A stretch of DNA of 64,000 nt, from NCBI GenBank assembly GCA_001023535.1, contig CP011020.1:5020501-5084500 (forward strand). Direction: 5' to 3'. Made by a program: the position numbers and the translations under genes. Shown here piece by piece: positions 45,123-54,513 of the stretch. The DNA comes from Pseudomonas chlororaphis. Its GTDB lineage: Bacteria; Pseudomonadota; Gammaproteobacteria; Pseudomonadales; Pseudomonadaceae. Under the pieces are notes generated by a model, which was given only the letters and a program-made list of their open reading frames with translations, did no database searches and was not told the DNA's origin. Each line of letters begins with the position of its first letter. Positions within the stretch are counted from its first letter, which is position 1.

Positions 45123-45150
45123 TAAATATGATGATCATCATACATAACAA
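45123..45150 (-). promoter_or_regulatory. Operator copy 2 overlapping a candidate promoter of the TetR-MarR gene
   Basis: TATGATGATCATCATA at 45127-45142 is a perfect palindrome sharing the inner 14 bp with copy 1. On the minus strand a TTGTTA (45145-45150) and TATTTA (45123-45128) with 16-bp spacing place this operator inside the promoter spacer. This fits autorepression. The palindrome is seen directly; the promoter is inferred. Confidence 0.65.
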
Positions 45151-45219
45151 CGACCTTGTTGGCTGATTTTTGTCTCCTGGTCGCTCACCACAACCGCTTC
45201 GATCAACAGGCTTAAAGGG

Positions 45220-46443
45220 ATGACGGCTTCCGTAAGCGACTCCACCCAGGCACTTCAACCCCTGACCGGGCGGACCGTGGCGCTGCTGGCAGGCCTGGCC
45301 GCCATCGGCATGCTCTCCACCAACATCATTCTGCCGGCATTTCCAGCCATCGGCGACGAACTCGGGGTGACCACCCGCGAGCTGGGGCTGACCCTCTCCA
45401 GCTTCTTCATCACGTTCGCGCTCGGCCAGTTGATCGTCGGCCCGCTCGCCGACCGTTACGGGCGCCAGAAGCTGGTGTTGGGCGGGCTGTGCGTCTTTGT
45501 CGTCGGCACCGTCATCGCAGGTTTCGCGCCGACCCTGGAGGTCATGATCGCCGGGCGCGTGGTCCAGGCGCTGGGCGTGTGCGCCACCTCGGTCCTGTCC
45601 AGGGCGATTGCACGCGACCTGTTCGAGGGCGAGACCCTCGCCCGCGCGCTGTCGTTGACCATGGTCGCCACGGCTGCCGCACCGGGGTTTTCGCCGCTGG
45701 CGGGCAGTGTGCTGACCGACACCCTCGGCTGGCGCGCCATTTTCATCCTGGTGGGGCTGGCAGGCATCGCCCTCGCCCTCTTCTATGTCCGCGGCCTTGG
45801 CGAAACCCACCCCGCTGACCGCCGGGCACCGCATTCGGCCAGGAGCGTGCTGCTCGCCTATCGGCGCCTGGCCCTGGACAAGCGCTTCATCCTGCCGGCC
45901 GTTTCCATGAGCCTTTTGATGAGCGGCCTGTTCGCCTCGTTCGCCGCGGCCCCGGCCATCCTGATGAAAGGCCTGGGCCTGACGTCGCTGCAGACCGGCC
46001 TGTACTTCGCCTCCACGGTGTTCGTGGTGTTCGCGGCGGGCATGGCAGCGCCGCGCCTGGCTCACCGCCATGGCGCGGCGATCATCGCATTGCTGGGAAT
46101 CATCTGCGCCATGGCTGGCGGGGCCTTGCTGCTGGTGGGCCCGGCCAATCCAAGCCTGGGTGGCTACGCCCTGTCCATGATCACCTTTCTTTGGGGCATG
46201 GGGCTGGCCAATCCGCTGGGCACGGCCATCGCCATGGGGCCTTTCGGCAAGGAGGCCGGAATGGCGTCGGCACTGCTGGGCTTTGTCTCCATGGCCGCCG
46301 CCGCACTGACCACCTGGCTGGCCTCGGTCCTGCCTTTTGCGCCGGTCACGGCACTGGGAGGCATTCAGGTCACGGCGTGCCTGATTGCCCTGGTCCTGTT
46401 CGTCCTGCGAGGCAGCCTCGTCAAACAACCCCTGCGGGGCTGA
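45220..46443 (+). CDS. MFS exporter, Bcr/CflA type
   Basis: This 407-residue, 12-segment transporter has motif A (GPLADRYGRQKLVLGG) and the Bcr/CflA-like block GVCATSVLSRAIARDLFEGE. Members export bicyclomycin, chloramphenicol and other drugs. It is divergent from the TetR-MarR fusion gene and should be repressed by it through the two palindromes. The next SDR gene starts 39 bp downstream on the same strand, so the two are likely co-transcribed. Confidence 0.92.
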   Translation: MTASVSDSTQALQPLTGRTVALLAGLAAIGMLSTNIILPAFPAIGDELGVTTRELGLTLSSFFITFALGQLIVGPLADRYGRQKLVLGGLCVFVVGTVIAGFAPTLEVMIAGRVVQALGVCATSVLSRAIARDLFEGETLARALSLTMVATAAAPGFSPLAGSVLTDTLGWRAIFILVGLAGIALALFYVRGLGETHPADRRAPHSARSVLLAYRRLALDKRFILPAVSMSLLMSGLFASFAAAPAILMKGLGLTSLQTGLYFASTVFVVFAAGMAAPRLAHRHGAAIIALLGIICAMAGGALLLVGPANPSLGGYALSMITFLWGMGLANPLGTAIAMGPFGKEAGMASALLGFVSMAAAALTTWLASVLPFAPVTALGGIQVTACLIALVLFVLRGSLVKQPLRG

Positions 46444-46482
46444 TGCCTCGCTTTCTCTTTCGTCAACACCTGGAGATTCAAC

Positions 46483-47184
46483 ATGCAAATCAAAGGCAGT
46501 GTGGCCCTGGTCACCGGCGCCAATCGTGGCTTGGGCAAGGCGTTCGTGCAGGCCCTTCTCGCAGCAGGCGCCACCAAGGTGTATGCCGCGGTCCGCGACC
46601 CCGCCACCGTCGAAGCCCAACCGAACGTGGTGCCACTGAAACTCGACGTCACGCGCCCTGAAGACATCGCCGCGGCGGTCGAGAGCGTGCAAGACCTGAC
46701 GCTGCTGATCAACAACGCTGGCATCCACGGCAACCAATCGAAAGCTAACATCAGCCTGGAGAACCTTCGCCAGGAGTTCGAGACCAACGCCGTCGCGCCG
46801 CTGGCCACCAGCCTGGCCTTCGCACCGATCCTGGCCGCGAACGGTGGCGGTGCGATCGTCAACATGCATTCGGCCCTGAGCTGGGTCAACCTGCCCAACA
46901 CGGTCACGTATTCGGCGAGCAAGGCCGCCGTGTGGTCATTGACCAACGGCTTGCGTTTGCAACTGGCGAGCCAGGGCACCCTGGTGGTCGGCGTGCATGT
47001 CGCCTTCGTCGACACCGACATGACACGAGGCCTCGAAGGCGTGCCAAAGGCCTCGCCCCACGATGTCGTCCAGCGTGTGCTGGAGGGCGTCATCAATGAT
47101 CAGCCAGAGGTGTTGGCCGATGAGACGAGCAACCAACTCAAGCAGAACCTGAGCAACGGCGTCTACCTTAGGCCGATTGCTTAA
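46483..47184 (+). CDS. Short-chain dehydrogenase/reductase
   Basis: This 233-residue classical SDR carries TGANRGLG (cofactor loop), NNAG and Y-x3-K in YSASKAA, with the catalytic Ser in NMHSALS. It lies 39 bp after the Bcr/CflA gene, forming a two-gene unit under the TetR-MarR regulator. A detoxifying reductase paired with an exporter is a reasonable inference; the substrate is unknown. Confidence 0.9.
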   Translation: MQIKGSVALVTGANRGLGKAFVQALLAAGATKVYAAVRDPATVEAQPNVVPLKLDVTRPEDIAAAVESVQDLTLLINNAGIHGNQSKANISLENLRQEFETNAVAPLATSLAFAPILAANGGGAIVNMHSALSWVNLPNTVTYSASKAAVWSLTNGLRLQLASQGTLVVGVHVAFVDTDMTRGLEGVPKASPHDVVQRVLEGVINDQPEVLADETSNQLKQNLSNGVYLRPIA

Positions 47185-47200
47185 GGGCGCGAATGCGGGC

Positions 47201-47234
47201 TGCCGGGGGGGGAAAGTCCACTTTCCCCCCGGCA
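47201..47234. terminator. Bidirectional terminator with bulged G-rich stem
   Basis: TGCCGG-G6-AAAG pairs with CTTTCCCCCCGGCA, leaving a two-G bulge in the left arm. It lies between the convergent SDR and ketoacyl-synthase genes. Confidence 0.75.
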
Positions 47235-47265
47235 AACGTTCCCACGCTAACAGCTCACTGGAACA

Positions 47266-48552
47266 TCAAGCATCCCAGCGCCGCAGCAACAAGCTGGCGT
47301 TGACGCCGCCAAAGCCGAAGCCGTTGGACAGCGCATGAGTGATCGGCATTTTTCGCGCGCTCAGGCCGACCAGGTCCAGCCCCTCGGCCGCTTCGTCGGG
47401 GTGATGCAGGTTCAGCGTGGGCGGCACGATCTGGTCGCGCAGGGCCAGCACCGTGAAAACCGCTTCGATCCCCCCGGCCGCGCCCAGCAAATGCCCGGTC
47501 GCGGATTTGGTGGAGGTGATCGCCACGCCGCGATCGCGCCCGAACACCGCGCTAATCGCCGCGAGTTCGCCGCTGTCGCCGACTTGAGTGGACGTGGCGT
47601 GGGCGTTGATGTGCTGCACGTCCGCAGGGCTGACAGCCGCCTGACGCAGCGCCTGTTCCATGGCGCGCCGGGCGCCGTTGCCGTCTTCCGGGCCGGCCGT
47701 CAGGTGGTAGGCATCGGCGCTGGTGCCATAGCCGACCAGTTCCGCCAACGGCGTGGCCCCACGGGCCAGGGCATGCTCCAGGGATTCGATCACCAGCACC
47801 CCGGCCCCTTCGGCCATGACGAACCCATCCCGATCCCGATCAAAGGGCCGCGACGCTTGCTGCGGATGCTCGGCGAAGCCGGTGGACAGCGCCCGGGCCG
47901 CCGCAAAGCACCCCAGGGTCACACGATCGATCGCCGCCTCGGTGCCGCCGCACAGGGCGACGTCCGCCTCACCGCTGCGGATCAGCCGCGCCGCGTCGCC
48001 GATTGCCTGCACGCCGGCCGCACACGCCGTGACAGGTGCGCCGAGCGGGCCTTTGAAACCGTGCCGGATGGACACGTGCCCGGCGGCCATGTTGGCCAGG
48101 AACGCCGGCGCGGTGAACGGTGACAAGCGACGCGGCCCGCGGGCATCCGTGGTGCGGACGGCGTCGGCAATGGCGCCGAAGCCACCCACACCCGACGCGA
48201 TGATCGTCGCGGTGCGCTCCTGCTGCTCACTGCTAGTCGGGTGCCAGCCCGCTTGCGCCAGCGCTTCATCGGCGGCCACCAGGGCGAACTCGATGAAGCG
48301 GTCCATCTTCTTGCGATCCTTGGCCGAAATCACTCGTTCCGGGGCATAGCCGGCGACGGCATCATCTTCCAGCGACGGCACTTGGCCGCCCACGGCAACT
48401 CCCGTGCCTTCGGTGATGGCGTCAGCCAGCCGACGGATGCCGGACTGGCCGGCCAACAACCGTCGCCAGGCCTCCTCCACCCCACAACCCAATGGGCTGA
48501 CGAGGCCGACACCGGTGACGACGATTCGCTTCTGACCTGTGGGACTCAACAT
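47266..48552 (-). CDS. Beta-ketoacyl-ACP synthase, FabF-like
   Basis: This 428-residue condensing enzyme has the active-site Cys177 (VTACAAGVQ) and the two His residues in NAHATST and SATGHLLGAAGG. The N-terminus RIVVTGVGLVSPLG is typical of KAS II/FabF. It is not in a fatty-acid-synthesis cluster; it is the third gene of the MFP-RND operon, 67 bp after the pump gene. A special role in making or modifying an acyl chain linked to this efflux set is inferred. ATG 48552 has GAAGAGG upstream; ATG 48573 is an alternative. Confidence 0.9.
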   Translation of the reverse strand: MLSPTGQKRIVVTGVGLVSPLGCGVEEAWRRLLAGQSGIRRLADAITEGTGVAVGGQVPSLEDDAVAGYAPERVISAKDRKKMDRFIEFALVAADEALAQAGWHPTSSEQQERTATIIASGVGGFGAIADAVRTTDARGPRRLSPFTAPAFLANMAAGHVSIRHGFKGPLGAPVTACAAGVQAIGDAARLIRSGEADVALCGGTEAAIDRVTLGCFAAARALSTGFAEHPQQASRPFDRDRDGFVMAEGAGVLVIESLEHALARGATPLAELVGYGTSADAYHLTAGPEDGNGARRAMEQALRQAAVSPADVQHINAHATSTQVGDSGELAAISAVFGRDRGVAITSTKSATGHLLGAAGGIEAVFTVLALRDQIVPPTLNLHHPDEAAEGLDLVGLSARKMPITHALSNGFGFGGVNASLLLRRWDA

Positions 48553-48619
48553 AAGCACCTCTTCGTTTTTCAATCGACCCGCCCTTCACCAGCCTGACGC
48601 ACACTGGCCGCAGCCTGCT

Positions 48620-51600
48620 TCATTGCGCCGGATGACCGGGACGGATCTTGAACCAGATGGAATACATCGCCGGCAGGAACACCAGCGTCATGATGGTGCC
48701 GACGAACGTACCGCCGATCAGCGTGTAGGCCAACGTGCCCCAGAAGACCGAGTGCGTCAGCGGAATGAACGCCAGGATCGCCGCCAGGGCCGTCAACAAC
48801 ACCGGGCGTGCACGCTGGACCGTGGCCTCGATGACGGCGTTGAACGGATCCAGCCCTTCCTGCGCGTTGTGGTGGATCTGCCCGATCAGGATCAGCGTGT
48901 TGCGCATCAGGATGCCCGACAGCGCGATCAGCCCGACCAGCGCGTTGATGCCGAACGGCTGATGGAAAATCAGCAAGGTCGGCACCACGCCAATCAACCC
49001 CAGGGGCGCTGTGAAAAACACCATGATCATCGCCGAGATCGAACGCACCTGGATGATGATGATCAGCAGCGTCAGGGCAATCATGATCGGCACCAGCGGC
49101 ACGATCGCCTTGCCGGCCTTGCCCGATTCCTCGATGGCCCCGGCCTGCTCGATCCGGTAACCCTGGGGCAGCGTGTCGATGATCGGCTGCAATTGCTTGA
49201 TGATCGCGCTCGACACGTCCGGCGGCTGCAAGCCTTCGGCGATGTCGCCGCGCACGGTGATGGTGGGCGTGCGGTCACGCCGTCGCAGGATCGGGTCTTC
49301 CATGCGTACATCGACCTCGCCGACCTGGGACAGGGGAATGCGTTGGCCCGTGGCCCCTACCAGGGTAAAGCCTTCGATCCTGGCCGGATCGAGGCGGATG
49401 TCCCCCGCGGCCCGACCGACCACCTGCACCGAGCGGATGTCCTCGCGCACCGCCGTGATCGGCACGCCCGCCAGCAGGAATTGCAGTTGCTGGGCAACGG
49501 CGCTGGAGGTCAGCCCGACCGCCTGCAAACGGTCCTGGTCCAGGTTGAAGTGCAGCGTCGGCGTCAGCGGTCCCCAGTCGGTGTTGACGGTCCTCATCAG
49601 CGGGCTGGTTTGCATGACGTCCTGGACGCGACTGGCGATCTCCCGCAGTTTCGACGGGTCAGGCCCCATCACCCGGTACGCCACCGGGAACGGTGAGTAC
49701 GGACCGAAGACGATCTGCGTGGCCCTGACCCGCGCCTCTGGAGCGAGCCCTTCGGCCACCGCTTCGCGCAGCCGGAACTTGAGGGTTTCCCGGGCTTGCT
49801 GATCGTCTGTCAGCACCACGATCTTGGCGAACGATGGATCCGGCAGCTCCGGCGCGATCGCCAGGAAGAAACGCGGCGCCCCCTGCCCGACGTAGGCGGT
49901 GATGATCTTGGCTTCCGCCTGCTTCTGCAGCCACGCCTCGACCTTGGCGGTGGTGGCGCTGGTCTGCTCGATGGAAGTGCCATAGGGCATCTGCACTTCG
50001 ATCATCACCTCGGGGCGGTCCGAGGTCGGGAAGAACTGTTTCTTCACCTGGCCCATGCCCAGGATGGACACGGCAAACAGGGTGATGACCGTGCCGGCCA
50101 CCAGCCATTTACGCGCGATCACCCGCGCCAGGATGCGACGGAAGCGGTTGTAGCGTGGCGTGTCGTAGATGGCTGCGTGCCCGCCTTCGACCTTTTTGAT
50201 GTCCGGCAACATTTTCACCCCCAGGTAAGGAGTGAACGCCACCGCGACGACCCAGGAGGCGATCAGCGCGATGCCGACGATCCAGAACATGTTGCTGGTG
50301 TATTCGCCGGCAGTGGACTGGGCAAAGCCGTTGGGCATGAAGCCGATCGCCGTCACCAGCGTACCGGAGAGCATTGGCGCGGCCGTGTGGCTCCAGGCAT
50401 ACGCGGAGGCCTTGATCCGGTCGTAGCCCTCCTCCATTTTCACCACCATCATTTCGATGGCGATGATGGCGTCGTCCACCAGCAACCCTAGGGCCAGGAT
50501 CAGCGAGCCCAGGGTGATCCGGTCGAAGTTCTTGCCGGTGGCCGCCATCACCACAAACACGATGGCCAGGGTCAGGGGCACAGCCGCCGCGACCACGATC
50601 CCGACGTGCCAACCCATGCTGATAAAGCACACGACCATCACCACCAGCAAGGCGACGAAGAACTTGACCATGAACTCGTCGACCGCCGAGCTGATGTTGA
50701 CCGCCTGGTCGGTGACCTTGGTCAGCGTCATGCCCAGCGGCATACCTTCATTGATCTTGCTGGTCTCGGCGTCGAGCGCCTTGCCCAGGTCCAGGCCGTT
50801 CCAGCCTTCGCGCATGATCACGCCCAGCAACAGCGCTTCTTCGCCATTGTTGCGCACCAGGAAGGTCGCCGGATCTTCATAACCGCGTTCCACCGTCGCC
50901 ACGTCCGAGAGTTTCAAGGTCCGGCCTTGGATAGCCAACGGCGTGTCGCGGATTTTTTCCAACTTGTCGAAGGCGCCATCCACCCGCAAAAAGACCTGTG
51001 GCCCATGGGTTTCGATGGAACCGGCGGGGGTCAGCACGTTCTGGCTGTTCAGGGCGGCGAAGATATCCTGGGGAGACACCCCCAGGGTCGCCAGCCGATC
51101 GTGAGAAAAGGAAACGAAAATACGCTCGGCCTGCTCGCCGATAATGTTGACCTTCTTCACCCCTGCCACGTGCAACAGACGCTGGCGCAGAACCTCGGCA
51201 TCACGCGCCAGCAGGCGCTGCGGCTCGCCCTTGGCCTTGAGGGCGAACAACGCAAACGTCACGTCCGAATACTCGTCGTTGACCAACGGCCCGATCACCC
51301 CCGCCGGCAACCTGGTGGCTTCGTCGTCGAGTTTCTTGCGCGCCTGATAAAACTCCTCCTGCACCTGTGAAGGCGGCGTGCGGTCCAGCAGCGACACCAT
51401 GGTGAACGCCAGGCCGGGACGGGTGTACGTTTCCGAGCGGTCGTACCATTTCAATTCCTGCAGGCGTTTTTCCAGGGGCTCGGCCACCTGGTCCTGCATC
51501 TCCTGCGCCGTCGCGCCCGGCCAGGCCGTGATCACGGTCAGTTGCTTGACGGTAAAGGGCGGATCCTCCGCGCGGCCCAGCGTGAAGAAGGCCAGGGTTC

Positions 51601-51679
51601 CGGCGACAGCAATCAGAAAAATCAGAAAGACCGTGATGGAGCGCTCGCGCACCGCGAGAGCCGAAAGGTTGAGGCTCAT
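48620..51679 (-). CDS. RND efflux pump permease
   Basis: This 1,019-residue inner-membrane pump has twelve membrane helices with two large periplasmic loops. The proton-relay pair lies in LLVDDAIIAIEMM (membrane helix 4). The start VRERSITVFLIFLIAVAGTLAFFTLGRAEDP places it in the MexK/TriC-like branch of the HAE1 family, not with AcrB/MexB. It overlaps the MFP gene by 4 bp. The pump substrate is unknown; the nearby FadL, thioesterase and ketoacyl synthase suggest a fatty-acid-like compound. Confidence 0.94.
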   Translation of the reverse strand: MSLNLSALAVRERSITVFLIFLIAVAGTLAFFTLGRAEDPPFTVKQLTVITAWPGATAQEMQDQVAEPLEKRLQELKWYDRSETYTRPGLAFTMVSLLDRTPPSQVQEEFYQARKKLDDEATRLPAGVIGPLVNDEYSDVTFALFALKAKGEPQRLLARDAEVLRQRLLHVAGVKKVNIIGEQAERIFVSFSHDRLATLGVSPQDIFAALNSQNVLTPAGSIETHGPQVFLRVDGAFDKLEKIRDTPLAIQGRTLKLSDVATVERGYEDPATFLVRNNGEEALLLGVIMREGWNGLDLGKALDAETSKINEGMPLGMTLTKVTDQAVNISSAVDEFMVKFFVALLVVMVVCFISMGWHVGIVVAAAVPLTLAIVFVVMAATGKNFDRITLGSLILALGLLVDDAIIAIEMMVVKMEEGYDRIKASAYAWSHTAAPMLSGTLVTAIGFMPNGFAQSTAGEYTSNMFWIVGIALIASWVVAVAFTPYLGVKMLPDIKKVEGGHAAIYDTPRYNRFRRILARVIARKWLVAGTVITLFAVSILGMGQVKKQFFPTSDRPEVMIEVQMPYGTSIEQTSATTAKVEAWLQKQAEAKIITAYVGQGAPRFFLAIAPELPDPSFAKIVVLTDDQQARETLKFRLREAVAEGLAPEARVRATQIVFGPYSPFPVAYRVMGPDPSKLREIASRVQDVMQTSPLMRTVNTDWGPLTPTLHFNLDQDRLQAVGLTSSAVAQQLQFLLAGVPITAVREDIRSVQVVGRAAGDIRLDPARIEGFTLVGATGQRIPLSQVGEVDVRMEDPILRRRDRTPTITVRGDIAEGLQPPDVSSAIIKQLQPIIDTLPQGYRIEQAGAIEESGKAGKAIVPLVPIMIALTLLIIIIQVRSISAMIMVFFTAPLGLIGVVPTLLIFHQPFGINALVGLIALSGILMRNTLILIGQIHHNAQEGLDPFNAVIEATVQRARPVLLTALAAILAFIPLTHSVFWGTLAYTLIGGTFVGTIMTLVFLPAMYSIWFKIRPGHPAQ

Positions 51680-52785
51680 TGGTGGCTCCCGGCGACCTTC
51701 ACATCGTTTTGTGGCAGCAGCCTGACGGACTCACCCTCACGCAACAGATGGGCGCCCAGGCCGATGATCTGTTCGCCGACGTTGAGACGGCCGGTGACGC
51801 GTGCCGCGTCATCGCTCAAGCCCAGGACCTGCACCGCTCGCCAGGTGACTTTGGCCGACTCACCGTCGATGGCCCACACGCCTACGCCATTGCCCGGGTC
51901 GTACAACGCCGCGATCGGCACTTGCATCACCGGCCCCTGGGCCGCGCCTTCGGCGATGCGCAGCGTCACCGTCGAACCCAGCGGTGCGTTGGCCAGTGCG
52001 CCTTCGAGCACATAGCGCGCTTCGAAGGTGCGGGTCACTCGGTCTGCCGAATCGGACAGCAACCTGAGTTTCGCGGTGACAGCTGCGCTGGAGCGGCCAT
52101 AAAGCGTCGCTTGCGCACTCGAGCCGACGGCGGGCCGCAGGGTTTCCGGCAACTGCACGACGGCTTCGCGTTGCCCGGCTCGCGCCAGCCGGACCACCGG
52201 TTGCCCAGGGCTGACGACCTGCCCCGGCTCGGCCAGCGTTTCCATCACCACACCGTCGGCGTCGGCGACGAGCACCGCGTAGCCGGAAGCATTGCGGGCC
52301 ACGTCGGCCTGCGCCTCGGCAGCGCTGAGCTGGGCCTTGGCGGTGTCGGCGGCGGCTTTGATCTGGTCGTAGCCCGACGCCGAAATCGCGCCGGCGGCCA
52401 CCAACTCACGATACCGCGCTTCATCATCCGCGGTTTGCTTGGCCCGAGCGCGTGCGGCCGTGACCGCTTCTTGCTGGGCCCGCGCCTGCAAGCCCAAGTC
52501 GATCGGGTCCAGGCGCATCAAAGGTTGACCCTTTTTAACGGTCTGGCCCGCATCCACCAATCGCTCCAGCACCTTACCGGAAACACGAAAGCCCAGGTCA
52601 CTCTGAACCCGGGCGGCCACGACGCCGGTGAAAGAACGCGCACTGGTAGAGGCCCCCTGCACTTGCACCACCCTCACCAGAGGAGCAAGCGTGCGGGGAT
52701 CGGTGGCAGTGGATGAATCGCCACACGCCGTGAGGACGAGAGGCAATACGCAAGCGGCCAGGGTGACAGGTCGGAGCCGGAGCAT
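51676..52785 (-). CDS. RND membrane-fusion lipoprotein
   Basis: This 369-residue periplasmic adaptor has a lipobox (VLPLVLTAC-G), a lipoyl domain (SGKVLERLVDAGQTVKKGQPL), an alpha-hairpin (about residues 95-150) and the beta-barrel/membrane-proximal domains. It is the first gene of the operon MFP-RND-ketoacyl synthase. Its promoter overlaps the GTGAC-N14-GTCAC operator at 52832-52855. Confidence 0.94.
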   Translation of the reverse strand: MLRLRPVTLAACVLPLVLTACGDSSTATDPRTLAPLVRVVQVQGASTSARSFTGVVAARVQSDLGFRVSGKVLERLVDAGQTVKKGQPLMRLDPIDLGLQARAQQEAVTAARARAKQTADDEARYRELVAAGAISASGYDQIKAAADTAKAQLSAAEAQADVARNASGYAVLVADADGVVMETLAEPGQVVSPGQPVVRLARAGQREAVVQLPETLRPAVGSSAQATLYGRSSAAVTAKLRLLSDSADRVTRTFEARYVLEGALANAPLGSTVTLRIAEGAAQGPVMQVPIAALYDPGNGVGVWAIDGESAKVTWRAVQVLGLSDDAARVTGRLNVGEQIIGLGAHLLREGESVRLLPQNDVKVAGSHQ

Positions 52786-52831
52786 AGGTTCCCTTTATTG
52801 AGCAGAGGACGGGGAGCTCATTCTTGCTCTC

Positions 52832-52855
52832 GTGACCAATTCTGTCAATGGTCAC
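52832..52855. promoter_or_regulatory. Operator site 1 (GTGAC-N14-GTCAC) in MFP-RND promoter
   Basis: GTGACCA-N10-TGGTCAC. On the minus strand the operator includes TTGACA, followed after 17 bp by AAGAAT, so a bound repressor would cover the -35 box of the MFP-RND operon. Same architecture as the sites at 52957, 57562 and 58338. Confidence 0.8.
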
Positions 52856-52956
52856 CATTTCAGGTTTTATTTTCAATTCACCTCACATCTAGGTAATCCT
52901 AAGTAAACAGGGAGTCTTGGATCCGTTCGAGCGCGTTGCTCATCCATTGACAGCCT

Positions 52957-52980
52957 GTGACCACTCTATAATATGGTCAC
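52957..52980. promoter_or_regulatory. Operator site 2 (GTGAC-N14-GTCAC) in outer-membrane-factor promoter
   Basis: GTGACCA-N10-TGGTCAC with TATAAT (52967-52972) inside the spacer and TTGACA at 52947-52952. It lies 26 bp upstream of the NodT-type gene on the plus strand. Confidence 0.8.
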
Positions 52981-53005
52981 AAATATTGATCCTAAGGATA
53001 CTTCA

Positions 53006-54466
53006 ATGCCTCCCTTCCGCCCCCTTGCTCTGTTGGTAGGCGCCAGCCTGATGGCCGGCTGCGCGGTCGGTCCGGATTACCAGCGTCCGGACACTGCGCT
53101 CTCGGATCGCTTCCTGGGCCAGTCCTCTGTCGAACAAAGGCGCGGTGCAGCGCCCACCAGCCTCACCACCTGGTGGGAGGGATTTGGCGACCCGGTACTG
53201 AGTGATTTCATCGCCAAAGCGCTGGAGCAGAACCTTGACCTTGCCCAGGCATCGGCGCGCGTTGCCCAGGCGCGTGCCGGCCTTGGCGCCGCCAATGCCG
53301 CCCTGCTGCCCTCGGGAAACATCAGCGGCCAGGCCGCACGCGCCTATCAATCGGTCGAGACCCCGTTGGGCCGGGTGCTCGATTCGACGCCTGGCTTTGA
53401 CCGGTACGGCAATGCCTATGAGCTGGACCTGAGCGCGAGCTGGGAGCTGGATCTCTTTGGTGGCCTGCGACGCGGACGCGAAGCCGCATTGGCCGACTAC
53501 CAGGCCTCCGAGGCCGGTGTCGCCGCCACAAGACTTGCCGTCGCCGCGCAGACCGCTGACATCTACATCACCCTGCGCGGCCTGCAAGCGCGACTCGACA
53601 TCGCGAACCGCCAGGTCAAGACCCAGCAGGACTTGCTCGAGAAAGTCCAACTGCTCTACAGCAAAGGCCTCGCCGCCCACTATCAGATCCGCCAGACCGA
53701 GGGCGCGCTCGCTCAAGTGCAGGCCACGGTGCCTGTGCTGCAGACTGGCCTGGATGCCACGCTGAATGCACTGGATGTCATGCTCGGCACACCGCCAGGC
53801 ACCCATCGCCAGCAACTGGCCGAAACAGGCAGCATTCCCCTGCCCCCTCAAATCAACGAAATGGGGACGCCGGCTGATCTGCTGCGCCGGCGGCCGGACC
53901 TCATCGTCGCCGAGCGCCGGCTCGCCGCTTCCAATGCCCGCATCGGGGAAGCCATCGCCGAGTACTACCCGAAATTTTCCCTCAGTGCGTTGCTCGGCAG
54001 TGCCACCAGCGTGTCGGCCGGGCACCTGTTCTCCGGCGGCGCCAGCCAGGCTTCTGGCGCACTGGGTCTGCGCTGGCGGCTGTTCGACTTTGGCCGGATC
54101 AACGCGCAGATCGACCAGGCCAAGGGGCAGGAAGCTGAAGAACTGGCGGCCTACCGCCAATCCGCGCTTCGGGCCACCGAGGATGTCGAGAACGCGCTCT
54201 CCGCCCTGGTGAACCGAGAGTCCCAGGCAACCACCCTCATTTCAGGCGAAGCGTCACTGAGCGAGGCTCGCCAGTCGTCCTTTATTGCCTATCAGAAAGG
54301 TGCGGCCAGCCTGATCGACGTCCTCAACGCCGACCAGACGCTGCTCCAGGCATCCGATGCACGGGCACAGGCACGAACCGAGGCGGCGCGCGCGGCAGTC
54401 GCGGCGTTCAAGGCCCTCGGTGGCGGCTGGCAAGCGCCTCAGCCGCAGCCCGTGGCGAATCGATGA
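53006..54466 (+). CDS. NodT-family outer-membrane efflux lipoprotein
   Basis: This 486-residue OprM/NodT-type channel has a lipobox (GASLMAGC-A), the mature start VGPDYQRPD and two outer-membrane-efflux repeats. It should complete the tripartite pump with the divergent MFP-RND genes. ATG 53006 has AAGGA 7-8 nt upstream. An SDR gene follows on the same strand. Confidence 0.94.
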   Translation: MPPFRPLALLVGASLMAGCAVGPDYQRPDTALSDRFLGQSSVEQRRGAAPTSLTTWWEGFGDPVLSDFIAKALEQNLDLAQASARVAQARAGLGAANAALLPSGNISGQAARAYQSVETPLGRVLDSTPGFDRYGNAYELDLSASWELDLFGGLRRGREAALADYQASEAGVAATRLAVAAQTADIYITLRGLQARLDIANRQVKTQQDLLEKVQLLYSKGLAAHYQIRQTEGALAQVQATVPVLQTGLDATLNALDVMLGTPPGTHRQQLAETGSIPLPPQINEMGTPADLLRRRPDLIVAERRLAASNARIGEAIAEYYPKFSLSALLGSATSVSAGHLFSGGASQASGALGLRWRLFDFGRINAQIDQAKGQEAEELAAYRQSALRATEDVENALSALVNRESQATTLISGEASLSEARQSSFIAYQKGAASLIDVLNADQTLLQASDARAQARTEAARAAVAAFKALGGGWQAPQPQPVANR

Positions 54467-54513
54467 TCTGACATGTTGTTTTCAATCTTTCTTTACCACC
54501 GGAGTCCAGCCAC

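Noticed and set aside
45064..46869. 601-codon minus-strand frame opposite the Bcr/CflA exporter
   Set aside because: Gln/Gly/His-rich antisense shadow that also runs through the twin-palindrome operator region; the MFS frame is well supported.
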